The translations under genes and the position numbers were made by a program. The notes below the pieces were generated by a model. That model was given only the letters and a program-made list of their open reading frames with translations, searched no databases and was not told the origin of the DNA. A stretch of 64,000 nt of DNA from Serratia rhizosphaerae (GTDB taxonomy: Bacteria > Pseudomonadota > Gammaproteobacteria > Enterobacterales > Enterobacteriaceae). Location of the stretch: the NCBI RefSeq assembly GCF_009817885.1, contig NZ_CP041764.1:4402001-4466000 (forward strand). Direction: 5' to 3'. Positions within the stretch are counted from its first letter, which is position 1. The number at the start of each line of letters is the position of its first letter. This document shows, piece by piece, positions 26,483-34,230 of this stretch.

Positions 26483-27520
26483 ATGAGATTGTCGACCACG
26501 GCTTTGACGCTGACGGCTTTGATACTGGCCGACTGTGCCAGTCACAAGAATTTGGCGATAGCGGCGCCTCCCGCCGCACCGCCGGCCGCCAATACGCTGG
26601 CCGCTACCGGTCGCGACCCAACCCAGTTTCCCGCTTACGTTGAACAGCTTAAAGGTCAGGCACTCGCGCAGGGGCTTAGCCAGCAAACGGTCGACAGCGC
26701 CTTTGCCAATATCCATTTTGTCGACCGGGTGATCCAATCCGATCGCAATCAGTTGGAAAAGAAGATTACCCTGGACGTTTATCTGCAGCGCGTATTGTCA
26801 GCCAGTAAAACGCGGCAGGGACGCGCGATGATGCGTAAATATCAGCCGCAGCTGGCGCGTGCGACGGCGCGTTACGGTGTGCCGGAGCGCTATATCGTGG
26901 CGCTGTGGGCGATGGAAAGCCATTTCGGCAAGATTCAGGGTAAGGAAGACGTGGTTTCCGCGCTGGCGACGCTGGCGTTTGAAGGGCGGCGAGAGGCGTT
27001 CTTCCGCAAGCAGCTGGTGGCGGCGTTGCAGATTATTGAGCAGGGACACGTGACGGCCGGACAGTTGAAAGGTTCGTGGGCGGGTGCGATGGGGCAAAGC
27101 CAGTTTATGCCCAGCTCATTCTTGACCTATGGCGCTGACGGCGATGGCGATGGACGCATTGATATCTGGAACAATGTCGATGATGTTTTTGCCTCGACGG
27201 CCAATTACCTGTCGACCGAAGGCTGGCAGGCGGGCAGCAGCTGGGGACGCGAAGTGAAGCTGCCGGCAGGCTTCAGCGCCGCCGATCTGGGGCTGAAAAC
27301 CCGCGGGCGCACGGTTAATCAGTGGGCGGCAATGGGCGTCACGCAGCCTGACGGCGCCGCACTGCCGGATGCTACGCTGCGCAGCTGGGTCATTACGCCG
27401 GACGATGCGCAGGGGAGAGCGTTCCTGGTGTATGATAATTTCCGTACCATCATGCACTGGAACCGTTCATATTATTTTGCCATCAGCGTGGGTATGATGG
27501 CGGATGCCGTTGGCCAATAA
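26483..27520 (+). CDS. MltB-family lytic murein transglycosylase
   Basis: Predicted envelope enzyme cutting the MurNAc-GlcNAc bond of peptidoglycan. The catalytic glutamate lies in ALWAMESHFGKIQG, and GAMGQSQFMPSSFLTYG plus DGDGDGRIDIWNNVDDVFAS are the MltB-type signatures. The N-terminus is a signal peptide ending LILADC: the cysteine suggests a lipoprotein, but aspartate before it is unusual for a lipobox. AAGGA lies seven bases before the ATG at 26483. Length is 345 residues. It is not the MltB of the srl region; closest relatives are annotated as lytic murein transglycosylase. Confidence 0.9.
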   Translation: MRLSTTALTLTALILADCASHKNLAIAAPPAAPPAANTLAATGRDPTQFPAYVEQLKGQALAQGLSQQTVDSAFANIHFVDRVIQSDRNQLEKKITLDVYLQRVLSASKTRQGRAMMRKYQPQLARATARYGVPERYIVALWAMESHFGKIQGKEDVVSALATLAFEGRREAFFRKQLVAALQIIEQGHVTAGQLKGSWAGAMGQSQFMPSSFLTYGADGDGDGRIDIWNNVDDVFASTANYLSTEGWQAGSSWGREVKLPAGFSAADLGLKTRGRTVNQWAAMGVTQPDGAALPDATLRSWVITPDDAQGRAFLVYDNFRTIMHWNRSYYFAISVGMMADAVGQ

Positions 27521-27617
27521 GCCGTACCGGCGGGCCGTCAGCGATACGGCGCTACTGAAACGACAACGGGCCTGGCCTGCGGGCTGAGCCCCTACATGAT
27601 TTGTAGGGAGAAACGGA

Positions 27618-28274
27618 ATGTATCAACATCGAGACTGGCTGGGGGCATTGCTGGATTTTCCGGTAAGCAAAGTGGTGTGTGTCGGCAGTAATTACGCCGA
27701 TCATATCAAGGAGATGGGCAGCGCCAAATCCGCTGAGCCGGTGCTGTTTATCAAACCTGAAACCGCATTGTGCGATATCCGCCAGCCGGTGGCGATCCCG
27801 AAGGATCTTGGCGCGGTACACCACGAGGTTGAGCTGGCGGTGCTGATTGGCACGCCGTTGAAGCAGGCCAATGAAGATCGCGTGGCGCGGGCGATCGCCG
27901 GCTACGGCGTGGCGCTGGATCTGACGCTGCGTGATTTGCAGGCGGGGTTCAAGCAGGCCGGTCAGCCGTGGGAAAAGGCCAAAGGTTTCGATGGTTCTTG
28001 CCCTCTCTCCGGCTTTATTCCGGTCTCCGAGTTTGGCGACGCGCAAAATGCTGAACTGACGCTGAACGTTAACGGCGAGATCCGCCAGCAGGGCAATACG
28101 CGCGATATGATCACGCCGATCCTGCCGTTGATCGCCTATATGAGCCGTTTCTTCACGCTGCGCGCCGGCGATATCATTCTCACCGGTACGCCGCAGGGCG
28201 TCGGGCCGATGGCCTCCGGCGATATGCTGACAATCTCCCTGAACGACAAGACGCTGACCACGCGCGTGATCTGA
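27618..28274 (+). CDS. ycgM: Fumarylacetoacetate hydrolase-family protein YcgM
   Basis: Small (218 residues) FAH-fold enzyme related to acylpyruvase/oxaloacetate decarboxylase (FAHD1). The metal-binding acidic residues lie in HHEVELAVLIG and the LDLTLRDLQ segment, and the C-terminal ILTGTPQGVGPM loop is conserved. It sits between the transglycosylase gene and ycgN, as ycgM precedes ycgN in E. coli. Its natural substrate cannot be read from sequence. Confidence 0.92.
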   Translation: MYQHRDWLGALLDFPVSKVVCVGSNYADHIKEMGSAKSAEPVLFIKPETALCDIRQPVAIPKDLGAVHHEVELAVLIGTPLKQANEDRVARAIAGYGVALDLTLRDLQAGFKQAGQPWEKAKGFDGSCPLSGFIPVSEFGDAQNAELTLNVNGEIRQQGNTRDMITPILPLIAYMSRFFTLRAGDIILTGTPQGVGPMASGDMLTISLNDKTLTTRVI

Positions 28275-28462
28275 TCCTGTCGGCCGCCGTGTAAAAACGG
28301 CGGCAATGCTTGCATCTGCAGGCTAAAATGTCTATATAGTGCCCCTCGCAGTCTGTATGCAGGCTAACATTCATTGATTCATCCTTAATCGCCGATCGCG
28401 CTGCCCGGGGCAAGCATGTCGGGCTGGCCGAGAGTCATTAAGGGGTTATACCGGATTTCAAT

Positions 28463-28909
28463 ATGTCACAACGTCCTTTTTGGCAGAGCAAAACGCTGGC
28501 AGAAATGTCAGAAGAAGAGTGGGAATCGCTGTGCGACGGTTGTGGACAGTGCTGTCTGAATAAACTGATCGACGAAGATACCGACGAAATCTACTTTACC
28601 AACGTTGCCTGCAACCAGCTGAATATTAAATCCTGCCAGTGCCGTAATTATGAGCGGCGTTTCGAACTGGAAGAAGACTGTATCAAACTGACGCGGGAAA
28701 ACCTGGTGACTTTCGACTGGCTGCCGCCTACCTGCGCCTATCGTCTGATCGGCGAAGGCAAGCCGTTGTACCCCTGGCATCCGCTGCTCAGCGGCTCAAA
28801 GGCGGCAATGCACGGTGAACGTATTACCGTACGCCATATTGCCGTGCGCGAGAGTGAGGTGGTGGATTGGCAGGACCATATCCTCAATAAACCGGACTGG
28901 GCGCGCTGA
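28463..28909 (+). CDS. ycgN: UPF0260 cysteine-cluster protein YcgN
   Basis: Conserved 148-residue protein with a cysteine cluster (CDGCGQCCLNKL near residues 26-37, further cysteines in SCQCRNYE) that suggests a bound metal or iron-sulfur centre. Function is unknown. The last codons (LNKPDWAR and stop) lie in a 29-bp sequence repeated at 30745, so the gene's 3' end served as an integration site and was restored by the inserted element. The coding sequence is intact. Confidence 0.93.
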   Translation: MSQRPFWQSKTLAEMSEEEWESLCDGCGQCCLNKLIDEDTDEIYFTNVACNQLNIKSCQCRNYERRFELEEDCIKLTRENLVTFDWLPPTCAYRLIGEGKPLYPWHPLLSGSKAAMHGERITVRHIAVRESEVVDWQDHILNKPDWAR

Positions 28910-28911
28910 TT
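28883..28911 (+). repeat. attL-like direct repeat, 29 bp
   Basis: Contains CTCAATAAACCGGACTGGGC and continues through the ycgN stop codon. It is identical to 30745-30773, with one mismatch just outside. Confidence 0.85.
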
Positions 28912-28935
28912 AGTTGAATTGAAAGGTTTTTTGTC

Positions 28936-29255
28936 TTACTGGTTTTGTGCTTGGGGCATAGATGGGGCATTTCCTCCAAAATTAGCGTTCAAAATGGCAA
29001 GTTGATTAGCGTTGTTGTCAGACATCCACTTGCCATATACCCGATAGACCATCTGCGCAGATGTGTGACCCATTTGCGCGGCTATGAATGAGGGATTAAC
29101 TCCTGCACTCAGCGCTCAACATGCGAAAGTGTGGCGTGATTCATACGCTCTGCGATGTCTAATGCCTGCACGCTTCAGTATGTCGTTCCATGTTGCACTG
29201 AAAGTGTAGTGATGTGATGTTACTCCCGGATCAATGTAGTCAGTAAAGTATGGCA
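28936..29255 (-). pseudogene. Phage tyrosine integrase, C-terminal remnant
   Basis: Reading the minus strand gives GVTSHHYTFSATWNDILKRA, then ESRHTFAC, an in-frame TGA at 29118-29116, then ALSAGV, AAQMGHTSAQMVYRVYGKWM and a tail ending in TAA at 28936. The RHTFA box, the QMGHTS box and the nucleophile tyrosine region of lambda-type integrases are recognisable. The TGA replaces a position that is normally Trp. Homology stops near 29255, so the N-terminal two thirds are gone. Clearly non-functional. Confidence 0.85.
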
Positions 29256-29317
29256 CTGACTAGCTTAGGCGGGGGCGTCCATCACATCACTTGCATAGAG
29301 AAGTCGTTCATAAAATA

Positions 29318-29343
29318 AAGATGCCGCCAATAGGCGGCATCTT
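29318..29343 (-). terminator. Terminator of the acyltransferase gene
   Basis: Perfect inverted repeat AAGATGCCGCC / GGCGGCATCTT immediately after the stop codon of the minus-strand gene. Confidence 0.75.
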
Positions 29344-29344
29344 A

Positions 29345-30475
29345 TTACTTTTTCTTCATGTATCTGTATTCTATAAATCTAAAACTTAGGCTACTGACAA
29401 GTACCACAACAGGAGCGATCATCACCATGATCAGCCAATATTCATTTTGGCTAAGATTTGATATGTCGACAAATGTACCGATAGCCTTTATTGATAAGTA
29501 AAGGACTGGCAAGTGGAGAAGGTACACGCTATAACTAATCTCGCCAAGATATCTCATTGGCTTGAAGTGCATATAGAAAGGGTTTGCTAGAACGATACAG
29601 GCAAAGAACACCGAAGAGAGAATGAAGCGTGACCAGTGATATCCATTATCAACCATTATCCCTGATGTAACAACGAAACAAGCGAGAGCCAATGCTGCCA
29701 TCAAATACTTTACTGTTTTGCTTAAGTTATACTTTCTATTTGCTAGTATGGCAACAACGATCCCTGTTAGAAAGTATGGCCAGCAAACCACAGCAGAGTT
29801 TTTGAAGTCAACGACAGCAATCGCCACCGCCACAACCAGCAAAGGCATTCCATATTTTTTATTGCAGTAAGTATAGGCGATCAATGGCAGAACAAAATAA
29901 AAACGCCATTCGTGGATCAGTGTCCATATAACGGAGTTTAGTGGGTATAATTTAAATCCACCAATAGTCATGCTGCTATCAATAAAGCCAAATGTTATCA
30001 GGCCTGAAATTGTCAACATGTCATGCTTGTCAATATGCAATGACATATTGGATACAAAAACTATCACTAAGTATATTATGCAGACAAAATAGAATAGCGG
30101 GGCTATGCGCCTAATCCTAGACTCGTAGAATCGATTCCAGTCAAGCTTTCCATCGCATTTAATTATCCGATCAAAAAACAAGAACCCTGTTATGCAGAAA
30201 AATATTTGAACGCCGAAAGAGCCAAGATTTGCGTATATCCAACCCCACTGGGACACGCCAGGTACGGTATACCCCATGTTGGTTAACATGGATGGAGCAT
30301 GGTTAACGTAGACGAAAAATGCAGCAAGTCCGCGCGCACCACTGATAGACCTGTACTCATTGACTGGGTACTTAATGTCGGGTATGAGCTTCATTGACTG
30401 CAAGCAAGCTGCCGTAAGCAGCGCGGAAATTATGATTGATATCGTTATTGCTAGTGTGAGTTGTGTAAATTCCAT
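29345..30475 (-). CDS. Acyltransferase 3 family membrane protein, possible O-antigen/surface acetylase
   Basis: A 376-residue integral membrane protein with about ten hydrophobic helices. The N-terminal family motif is YRSISGARGLAAFFVYVNHA, with the conserved arginine and histidine of OafA/Oac-type acyltransferases, which acetylate O-antigen or other surface sugars. Codon use is much more AT-rich than the flanking core genes, pointing to transfer. It is the only intact gene between the two att-like repeats, in the place where serotype-converting phages carry oac or gtr genes near attP. No SGNH domain is fused. The exact acceptor is unknown. Confidence 0.85.
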   Translation of the reverse strand: MEFTQLTLAITISIIISALLTAACLQSMKLIPDIKYPVNEYRSISGARGLAAFFVYVNHAPSMLTNMGYTVPGVSQWGWIYANLGSFGVQIFFCITGFLFFDRIIKCDGKLDWNRFYESRIRRIAPLFYFVCIIYLVIVFVSNMSLHIDKHDMLTISGLITFGFIDSSMTIGGFKLYPLNSVIWTLIHEWRFYFVLPLIAYTYCNKKYGMPLLVVAVAIAVVDFKNSAVVCWPYFLTGIVVAILANRKYNLSKTVKYLMAALALACFVVTSGIMVDNGYHWSRFILSSVFFACIVLANPFYMHFKPMRYLGEISYSVYLLHLPVLYLSIKAIGTFVDISNLSQNEYWLIMVMIAPVVVLVSSLSFRFIEYRYMKKK

Positions 30476-30594
30476 TTATTTTCCAACATATCGTTAAGAA
30501 AGCGAAAGAGTATGTCACGAACAGAAACCATGAAAAACCATAACAATGCGATAAAAGTGGTTTTGTGATGACGATCAGCGTGTTTTTTGCTCAC

Positions 30595-30660
30595 TCGCAC
30601 CGCGTGGGGCACCCATGGGGCAAAAAAATTAGCGCAAAACAACTCAAAACCTACGTAGGT
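30595..30660 (-). pseudogene. Possible second integrase 3'-end relic
   Basis: The minus strand encodes CANFFAPWVPHAVRV, resembling the NANFGGNAPSMPQ tail of the left integrase remnant; the DNA shares GCTAATTTT...GCCCCAT...TGCCCCA. It may be a leftover of another integrase at the same attachment site, or of recombination between related phages. Short and uncertain. Confidence 0.35.
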
Positions 30661-30744
30661 CGTGATTCGTCTTGCGCTAATGCTTTGTGTTTTACCAGCT
30701 TTCAACTTACTTCAGCGCAGAACGAAATTTTACTGCCGCCTATT

Positions 30745-30773
30745 CTCAATAAACCGGACTGGGCGCGCTGATT
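30745..30773 (+). repeat. attR-like direct repeat, 29 bp
   Basis: Second copy of the ycgN 3' end, again encoding LNKPDWAR and stop. Host sequence presumably resumes after 30773. Confidence 0.85.
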
Positions 30774-31299
30774 GACTGTATTGAACGGCGTGAACTGACG
30801 AGGTTGGTGCCCAAAATATGGATATTACCGACGCGGAAATGTTGTCTGACCCACTCAGCCGGTCATTTTTAACCTTGGTAAGTTCGCTGCACACATGTGC
30901 GTAATGAGGCTTGCCGCGCTCATCATTTCTTGCGATATCCGGGTATATTCCTTCCCATTTGTATCGTGTGTTTCCAGCATACGGTTACGCCTTGAATAAA
31001 GCCCGCATGTATTTGAGCCGTCGTTATCTTTCAAACGAAACAAAAAATAGGCGCAAGAAAATGTGCTAAACGATAGTCCAGCAGAGATCGGTTTCTTACC
31101 CATTCCGCAATTGGTTAATATCCAACACAGCGCGTAGTCTATTATTTATTCGCATGAGAAGTGCCGGTTGCTCGTTCGTTAGTTTATTCATCTGCATGCA
31201 ACAGGAGCAGTAACGTGGAGGGGACTCACGCAAAATCCGTGACTCTAAGGGGGTAAGGTATCAAACGTGATGGATGACGTCGGGTTTGACGTCGTGGGG
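30774..31299. other. Gene-poor interval after the att site
   Basis: No gene is convincing. An 82-codon minus-strand ORF (31103 to 30855, ending ANLPRLKMTG) has no recognised family and no good ribosome-binding site. A short palindrome GACGTC...GACGTC at about 31275-31293 lies just downstream of the small minus-strand ORF that follows. Confidence 0.4.
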
Positions 31300-31455
31300 C
31301 TATTGGCCGAGTGCTGTGCGAGAACTGTATACCGGCTCTTCGGCAACCACCTCATAACGGCTTCTGCTGCGCCGCATCACGTCCCCCGATTTGGAAAACA
31401 GCAGGGTGGTGAGAATGATACAGACCACCACCAAAGCAATTTCAATTCTGTTCAT
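31300..31455 (-). CDS. Small predicted membrane protein, 51 residues
   Basis: Open frame on the minus strand beginning MNRIEIALVVVCIILTTLLF: one strong N-terminal membrane helix, then a basic stretch (MRRSRSRYEV) and a polar tail ending TALGQ. The hydrophobic helix followed by positive residues suggests an inner-membrane protein with the tail in the cytoplasm. There is no clear ribosome-binding site and no family that I recognise. Too short for routine detection. Could be spurious, though the membrane pattern is unusually clean. Confidence 0.4.
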   Translation of the reverse strand: MNRIEIALVVVCIILTTLLFSKSGDVMRRSRSRYEVVAEEPVYSSRTALGQ

Positions 31456-31554
31456 AGTATCTGTTGCTGGATAACCAAGAGTTATGCGCTTGCCCGGCTG
31501 CGCAGGCGCCTATCTACATCGTCAGATAAGGTGCGGTTTGTCACTCAGGAGGAA

Positions 31555-31632
31555 ATGATGGCGCAACATACCCGGCTAATCAACAAGAGTAAACACTTTG
31601 TCGCAGTAACGGGAGGTGTGGCGATGTGTTAA
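31555..31632 (+). CDS. Possible 25-residue peptide with strong ribosome-binding site
   Basis: ATGATG follows AGGAGGA by one to four bases and opens a frame MMAQHTRLINKSKHFVAVTG ending GGVAMC and stop, just before a long hairpin. It might be a leader peptide or noise; nothing identifies it. Confidence 0.25.
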   Translation: MMAQHTRLINKSKHFVAVTGGVAMC

Positions 31633-31635
31633 AAA

Positions 31636-31684
31636 ACACACAAATCATTAATAGGTCTTATTAATAATGTTTCATTTTGTGTGT
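31636..31684 (-). terminator. Long AT-rich hairpin
   Basis: ACACACAAA pairs with TTTTGTGTGT and, inside that, TCATTAATA pairs with TATTAATAATG. A run of A on the left gives a U-run for a minus-strand transcript, so it may terminate leftward transcription. No minus-strand gene directly upstream of it is evident. Confidence 0.4.
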
Positions 31685-31762
31685 GGCTATTGATGTGGAT
31701 GCCATCATTGCCTAAGTTTTAAGGGCGTGGTTAACAAGGGATGTCATAGGGGGATCTGAAAT

Positions 31763-31900
31763 ATGTCTGATGAAAAGCGGCTTAATCTGCTGGAAAAAAT
31801 AGCTATTGTGATGTTTGCAGTATTGATAGCCTATTTTGCGCTAACGTTTGGTCTGTCGCTCTCGGGTCTGGAACATTCGTGGCCCTATCCGATGAGATAA
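31763..31900 (+). CDS. Small predicted membrane protein, 45 residues
   Basis: ATG preceded by AGGGGG at nine bases. The product begins MSDEKRLNLLEKIAIVMFAV, continues with a hydrophobic helix (about residues 13-33) and ends GLEHSWPYPMR. A charged N-terminus, one membrane helix and a short polar tail look like a genuine small inner-membrane protein. No family recognised. It lies in the accessory stretch between ycgN and dsbB, with no same-strand partner nearby. Confidence 0.5.
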   Translation: MSDEKRLNLLEKIAIVMFAVLIAYFALTFGLSLSGLEHSWPYPMR

Positions 31901-32019
31901 ATGCAAACGTTTTTACCAGGGAAACATATAATAAATAAAGTCATACCTCATTGCTTGCGCAGCAGGCGGCCGTATTCACCGCATTACAGGAGAACCTGCA
32001 ATACGGTGAGAGCATAAGA

Positions 32020-32856
32020 CTAGGCCTCATTCAGCGCGCATTTTCTACACATTGGCAGTGTGAATTTTCCTTGGCGCACTTCTTTGCGCAGCCGGCGAAA
32101 ATCATCACTGTGCCAGATGTCCAACAGGCTCTGCTCTTTCACATTACCAAAGCTGTGGGTGATGTGGTAATCGTTGGTGCAAACCACTTCGCCGGTATAG
32201 GTAATGGAAATTTCATCCGAGACGTAATGGCAATGCTTCATTTTCCGCTCTTTTTTCGGTTTAACCGTGCCGCCTCGGTTAAATAACGTCAACCCGTCGA
32301 GCGATCGGATCTTGATTTCCCCGTGTTTGACATAGTGGCTATCTACCATGCTGGTTAGTTTCTTAGGCAGATTCTTTGTGTGTTTGGTCACCAGGAAACC
32401 GCTGACGCCGGCCTGCATGCATTTGTCGTACAGTTCTTTATCCAACAATAATCCGTTGGTGTGGATAATAATTTCGGCGTTAGGCAGCTTTTTTCTGGCA
32501 TAGGCCATCAGCTCAGGCAGTCGTTGGTCCAGCAATGGTTCGCCAAAGAAGTGAGGGGAAATCCGGCCCTTATAATTTATTGCTGACAGGTCATCAATGG
32601 CCTTTTTGAAGACTTCCTCAGGCATATAGTTGACCCCGCGCCCACCGTTAAATTAGGTAGGGCAGTAGCTGCATTTGAGGTTGCACTGCGAATTTATTTC
32701 AAAATCGAGAGCAGTAAAGATGTCTCTATTTTTATAGCCGTAAGTAAGTACTTTATTAAATGCGTTATACCATCCTCGCAGCGTAGGTTTAACCGGTTCC
32801 GGCATATTTTGCGCCATCAGTCGGTAGAATGAATTAAGTACTAGAGGTAACCTCAT
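32020..32856 (-). pseudogene. Radical SAM/SPASM protein interrupted by an in-frame stop
   Basis: Starting at 32856 the frame runs MRLPLVLNSFYRLMAQNM... to CNLKCSYCPT, the CX3CX2C cluster of radical SAM enzymes, then hits TAA at 32655-32653. The same frame resumes at once (FNGGRGVNYMPEEVFKKAID) and continues about 210 codons to a SPASM-like end (VVCTNDYHITHSFGN and LPMCRKCALNEA). One point mutation therefore splits a gene of about 278 codons. The substrate is unknown; it neighbours an O-antigen ligase-like gene on the same strand. A restart at the ATG at 32625 would lack the catalytic cluster. Confidence 0.8.
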
Positions 32857-33009
32857 AACATTTTCCCGCCATTGCTCAAAATTTTAGGTATAGCAGATGG
32901 GGTGAGGAAATCCAGGCGGCAAATACGCAAAGAGACAGAATACTGGACGAGGGGGGGGATTTCTTGTTGGATTGCTTGACGTTACTTTATTGTTGGGATT
33001 TTTCCTAAA

Positions 33010-33040
33010 TGAAACATGGGCGCAGTGCGCCCATGTTTCA
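33010..33040 (-). terminator. Hairpin after the O-antigen ligase-like gene
   Basis: Long perfect inverted repeat, TGAAACATGGGCGCA / TGCGCCCATGTTTCA, just after the stop codon of the gene at 33046. It implies that the downstream radical SAM gene is separately transcribed or attenuated. Confidence 0.7.
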
Positions 33041-33045
33041 ATGTG

Positions 33046-34230
33046 TTATGAATCGCCGCGTTTATAAAGCGTATGGAATTTAGCCGTCATAAACAAAATA
33101 GATCCCCCCGATGCGCCGAAGAGCAGCGGGTTAACCGAACCGGAAAACAGCCACATTGCGAGGAAGATAAGCGGCATAATAAATGCGAAGGCGCCGCTGC
33201 TCTCTTTGGATACGGCCTTCAGACAGGTGAAGGCGATCAGCAGCAGCAGGCCGGCGCAGCCAATGATGCCGAGGGCCATCAACATTGATAGCGTCTGGCT
33301 TTCATACAGGTACTTCGTGGTTTCTGAACGCAGGGCGTTCGGGATGTAGTAACCGATGCCATGGCCGAAAATAGGCATTTCCATAAATGAGTTATAGAGC
33401 GATCTATTTTGCCATTCCCGGTAGGAGTCTGATACCGAGTTGTTGGTGTTATTACCGAAGCGTGTTTCGATAACCTTGAACAGCATATCACCGACTGGCG
33501 TGAATATAATAATAAATGACAGGATAATGGCTGTGATTATGCTGATTTTAAATATTTTAGAGGCCTTGGCCTCAATGAGAATGGCAGCAAATACCATGAA
33601 CAATGTCTCAGCCCAAAAGGCACGCGACAGTGTCAGGATCATGGATATCATTAAGAGCACAAAGGTGATCGACGTTTTTAACTTATTGTCTTCGTTATGA
33701 ATCAGTTCGCGGGTGACAAAGTATAAAAAGAATGGCACTGCGGAATCCAGCGGGATTTGCAGACGGGCAAGGACCGTATCCTCAACGCCCAGCGACATCA
33801 TCTGGATATTCCATGTGTCACGCAACCAAGAGATAATATCGTTAACGCTGATCCCGGCTACGACGGAAAGAACGATAATAAATATCTTAGCAATGGCGAC
33901 ATAAACAAAACAGTACTTTAAAGTGCGGTATATCAGCGCTCTGTTGTTCTCGCTGATGTCACTGCTGGCGAGGAGAAACACGGCAACCACAATGGCCAGG
34001 AAAATATCCCTGGTCTGGCCGATGATGTTGCCAAATTCATTACCCATGATAATCGAGTAGATATCTGCAGCCAACAGAAAGAGGATAAATGGGACCAGCT
34101 TTAAAATTGAGCGCTGCAGCATCTCCTTGCGCGTGAGCATATATAACGCCATGCTGACAATGATCAACGGGCTTCTCAATGCCATCAGATAGATTGACAT
34201 TTTGATATAAATTGACTTGCTTATCTTCAT
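33046..34230 (-). CDS. O-antigen ligase/polymerase-like membrane protein (Wzy_C type)
   Basis: A 394-residue integral membrane protein with ten or more helices and a larger periplasmic loop (about residues 255-325) holding GHGIGYYIPNALRS, the arrangement of WaaL/Wzy-family proteins that move or polymerise lipid-linked glycans. AAGGAA precedes the ATG. Composition is AT-richer than the core genes, suggesting transfer. It lies outside any visible O-antigen cluster, next to a broken radical SAM gene. Whether it acts on O-antigen, another glycan or a protein is undetermined. Confidence 0.75.
   Translation of the reverse strand: MKISKSIYIKMSIYLMALRSPLIIVSMALYMLTRKEMLQRSILKLVPFILFLLAADIYSIIMGNEFGNIIGQTRDIFLAIVVAVFLLASSDISENNRALIYRTLKYCFVYVAIAKIFIIVLSVVAGISVNDIISWLRDTWNIQMMSLGVEDTVLARLQIPLDSAVPFFLYFVTRELIHNEDNKLKTSITFVLLMISMILTLSRAFWAETLFMVFAAILIEAKASKIFKISIITAIILSFIIIFTPVGDMLFKVIETRFGNNTNNSVSDSYREWQNRSLYNSFMEMPIFGHGIGYYIPNALRSETTKYLYESQTLSMLMALGIIGCAGLLLLIAFTCLKAVSKESSGAFAFIMPLIFLAMWLFSGSVNPLLFGASGGSILFMTAKFHTLYKRGDS

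Larger units (their letters stand above)
28883..30773. mobile_element. Remnant integrated element (cryptic prophage) at the 3' end of ycgN
   Basis: About 1.9 kb bounded by identical 29-bp direct repeats, one being the end of ycgN. Inside are the decayed C-terminal part of a lambda-type integrase next to the left repeat, its 3' end facing the repeat as in lambdoid prophages, an intact acyltransferase gene, and a second integrase-like tail near the right repeat. The inferred history is integration into ycgN followed by internal deletion, leaving the attachment sites and a surface-modifying gene. Confidence 0.75.

Noticed and set aside
30565..30771. 68-codon ORF ending in the same residues as YcgN
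   Set aside because: The shared ending comes from the att repeat; the upstream part is phage-derived non-coding DNA with no ribosome-binding site.
30855..31103. 82-codon minus-strand ORF
   Set aside because: No recognised family, weak ribosome-binding site and uneven composition; kept only as a note in the interval entry.
32653..32655. TAA in the radical SAM gene as programmed recoding
   Set aside because: No known recoding of TAA in bacteria and no recoding signal nearby; a nonsense mutation is simpler.
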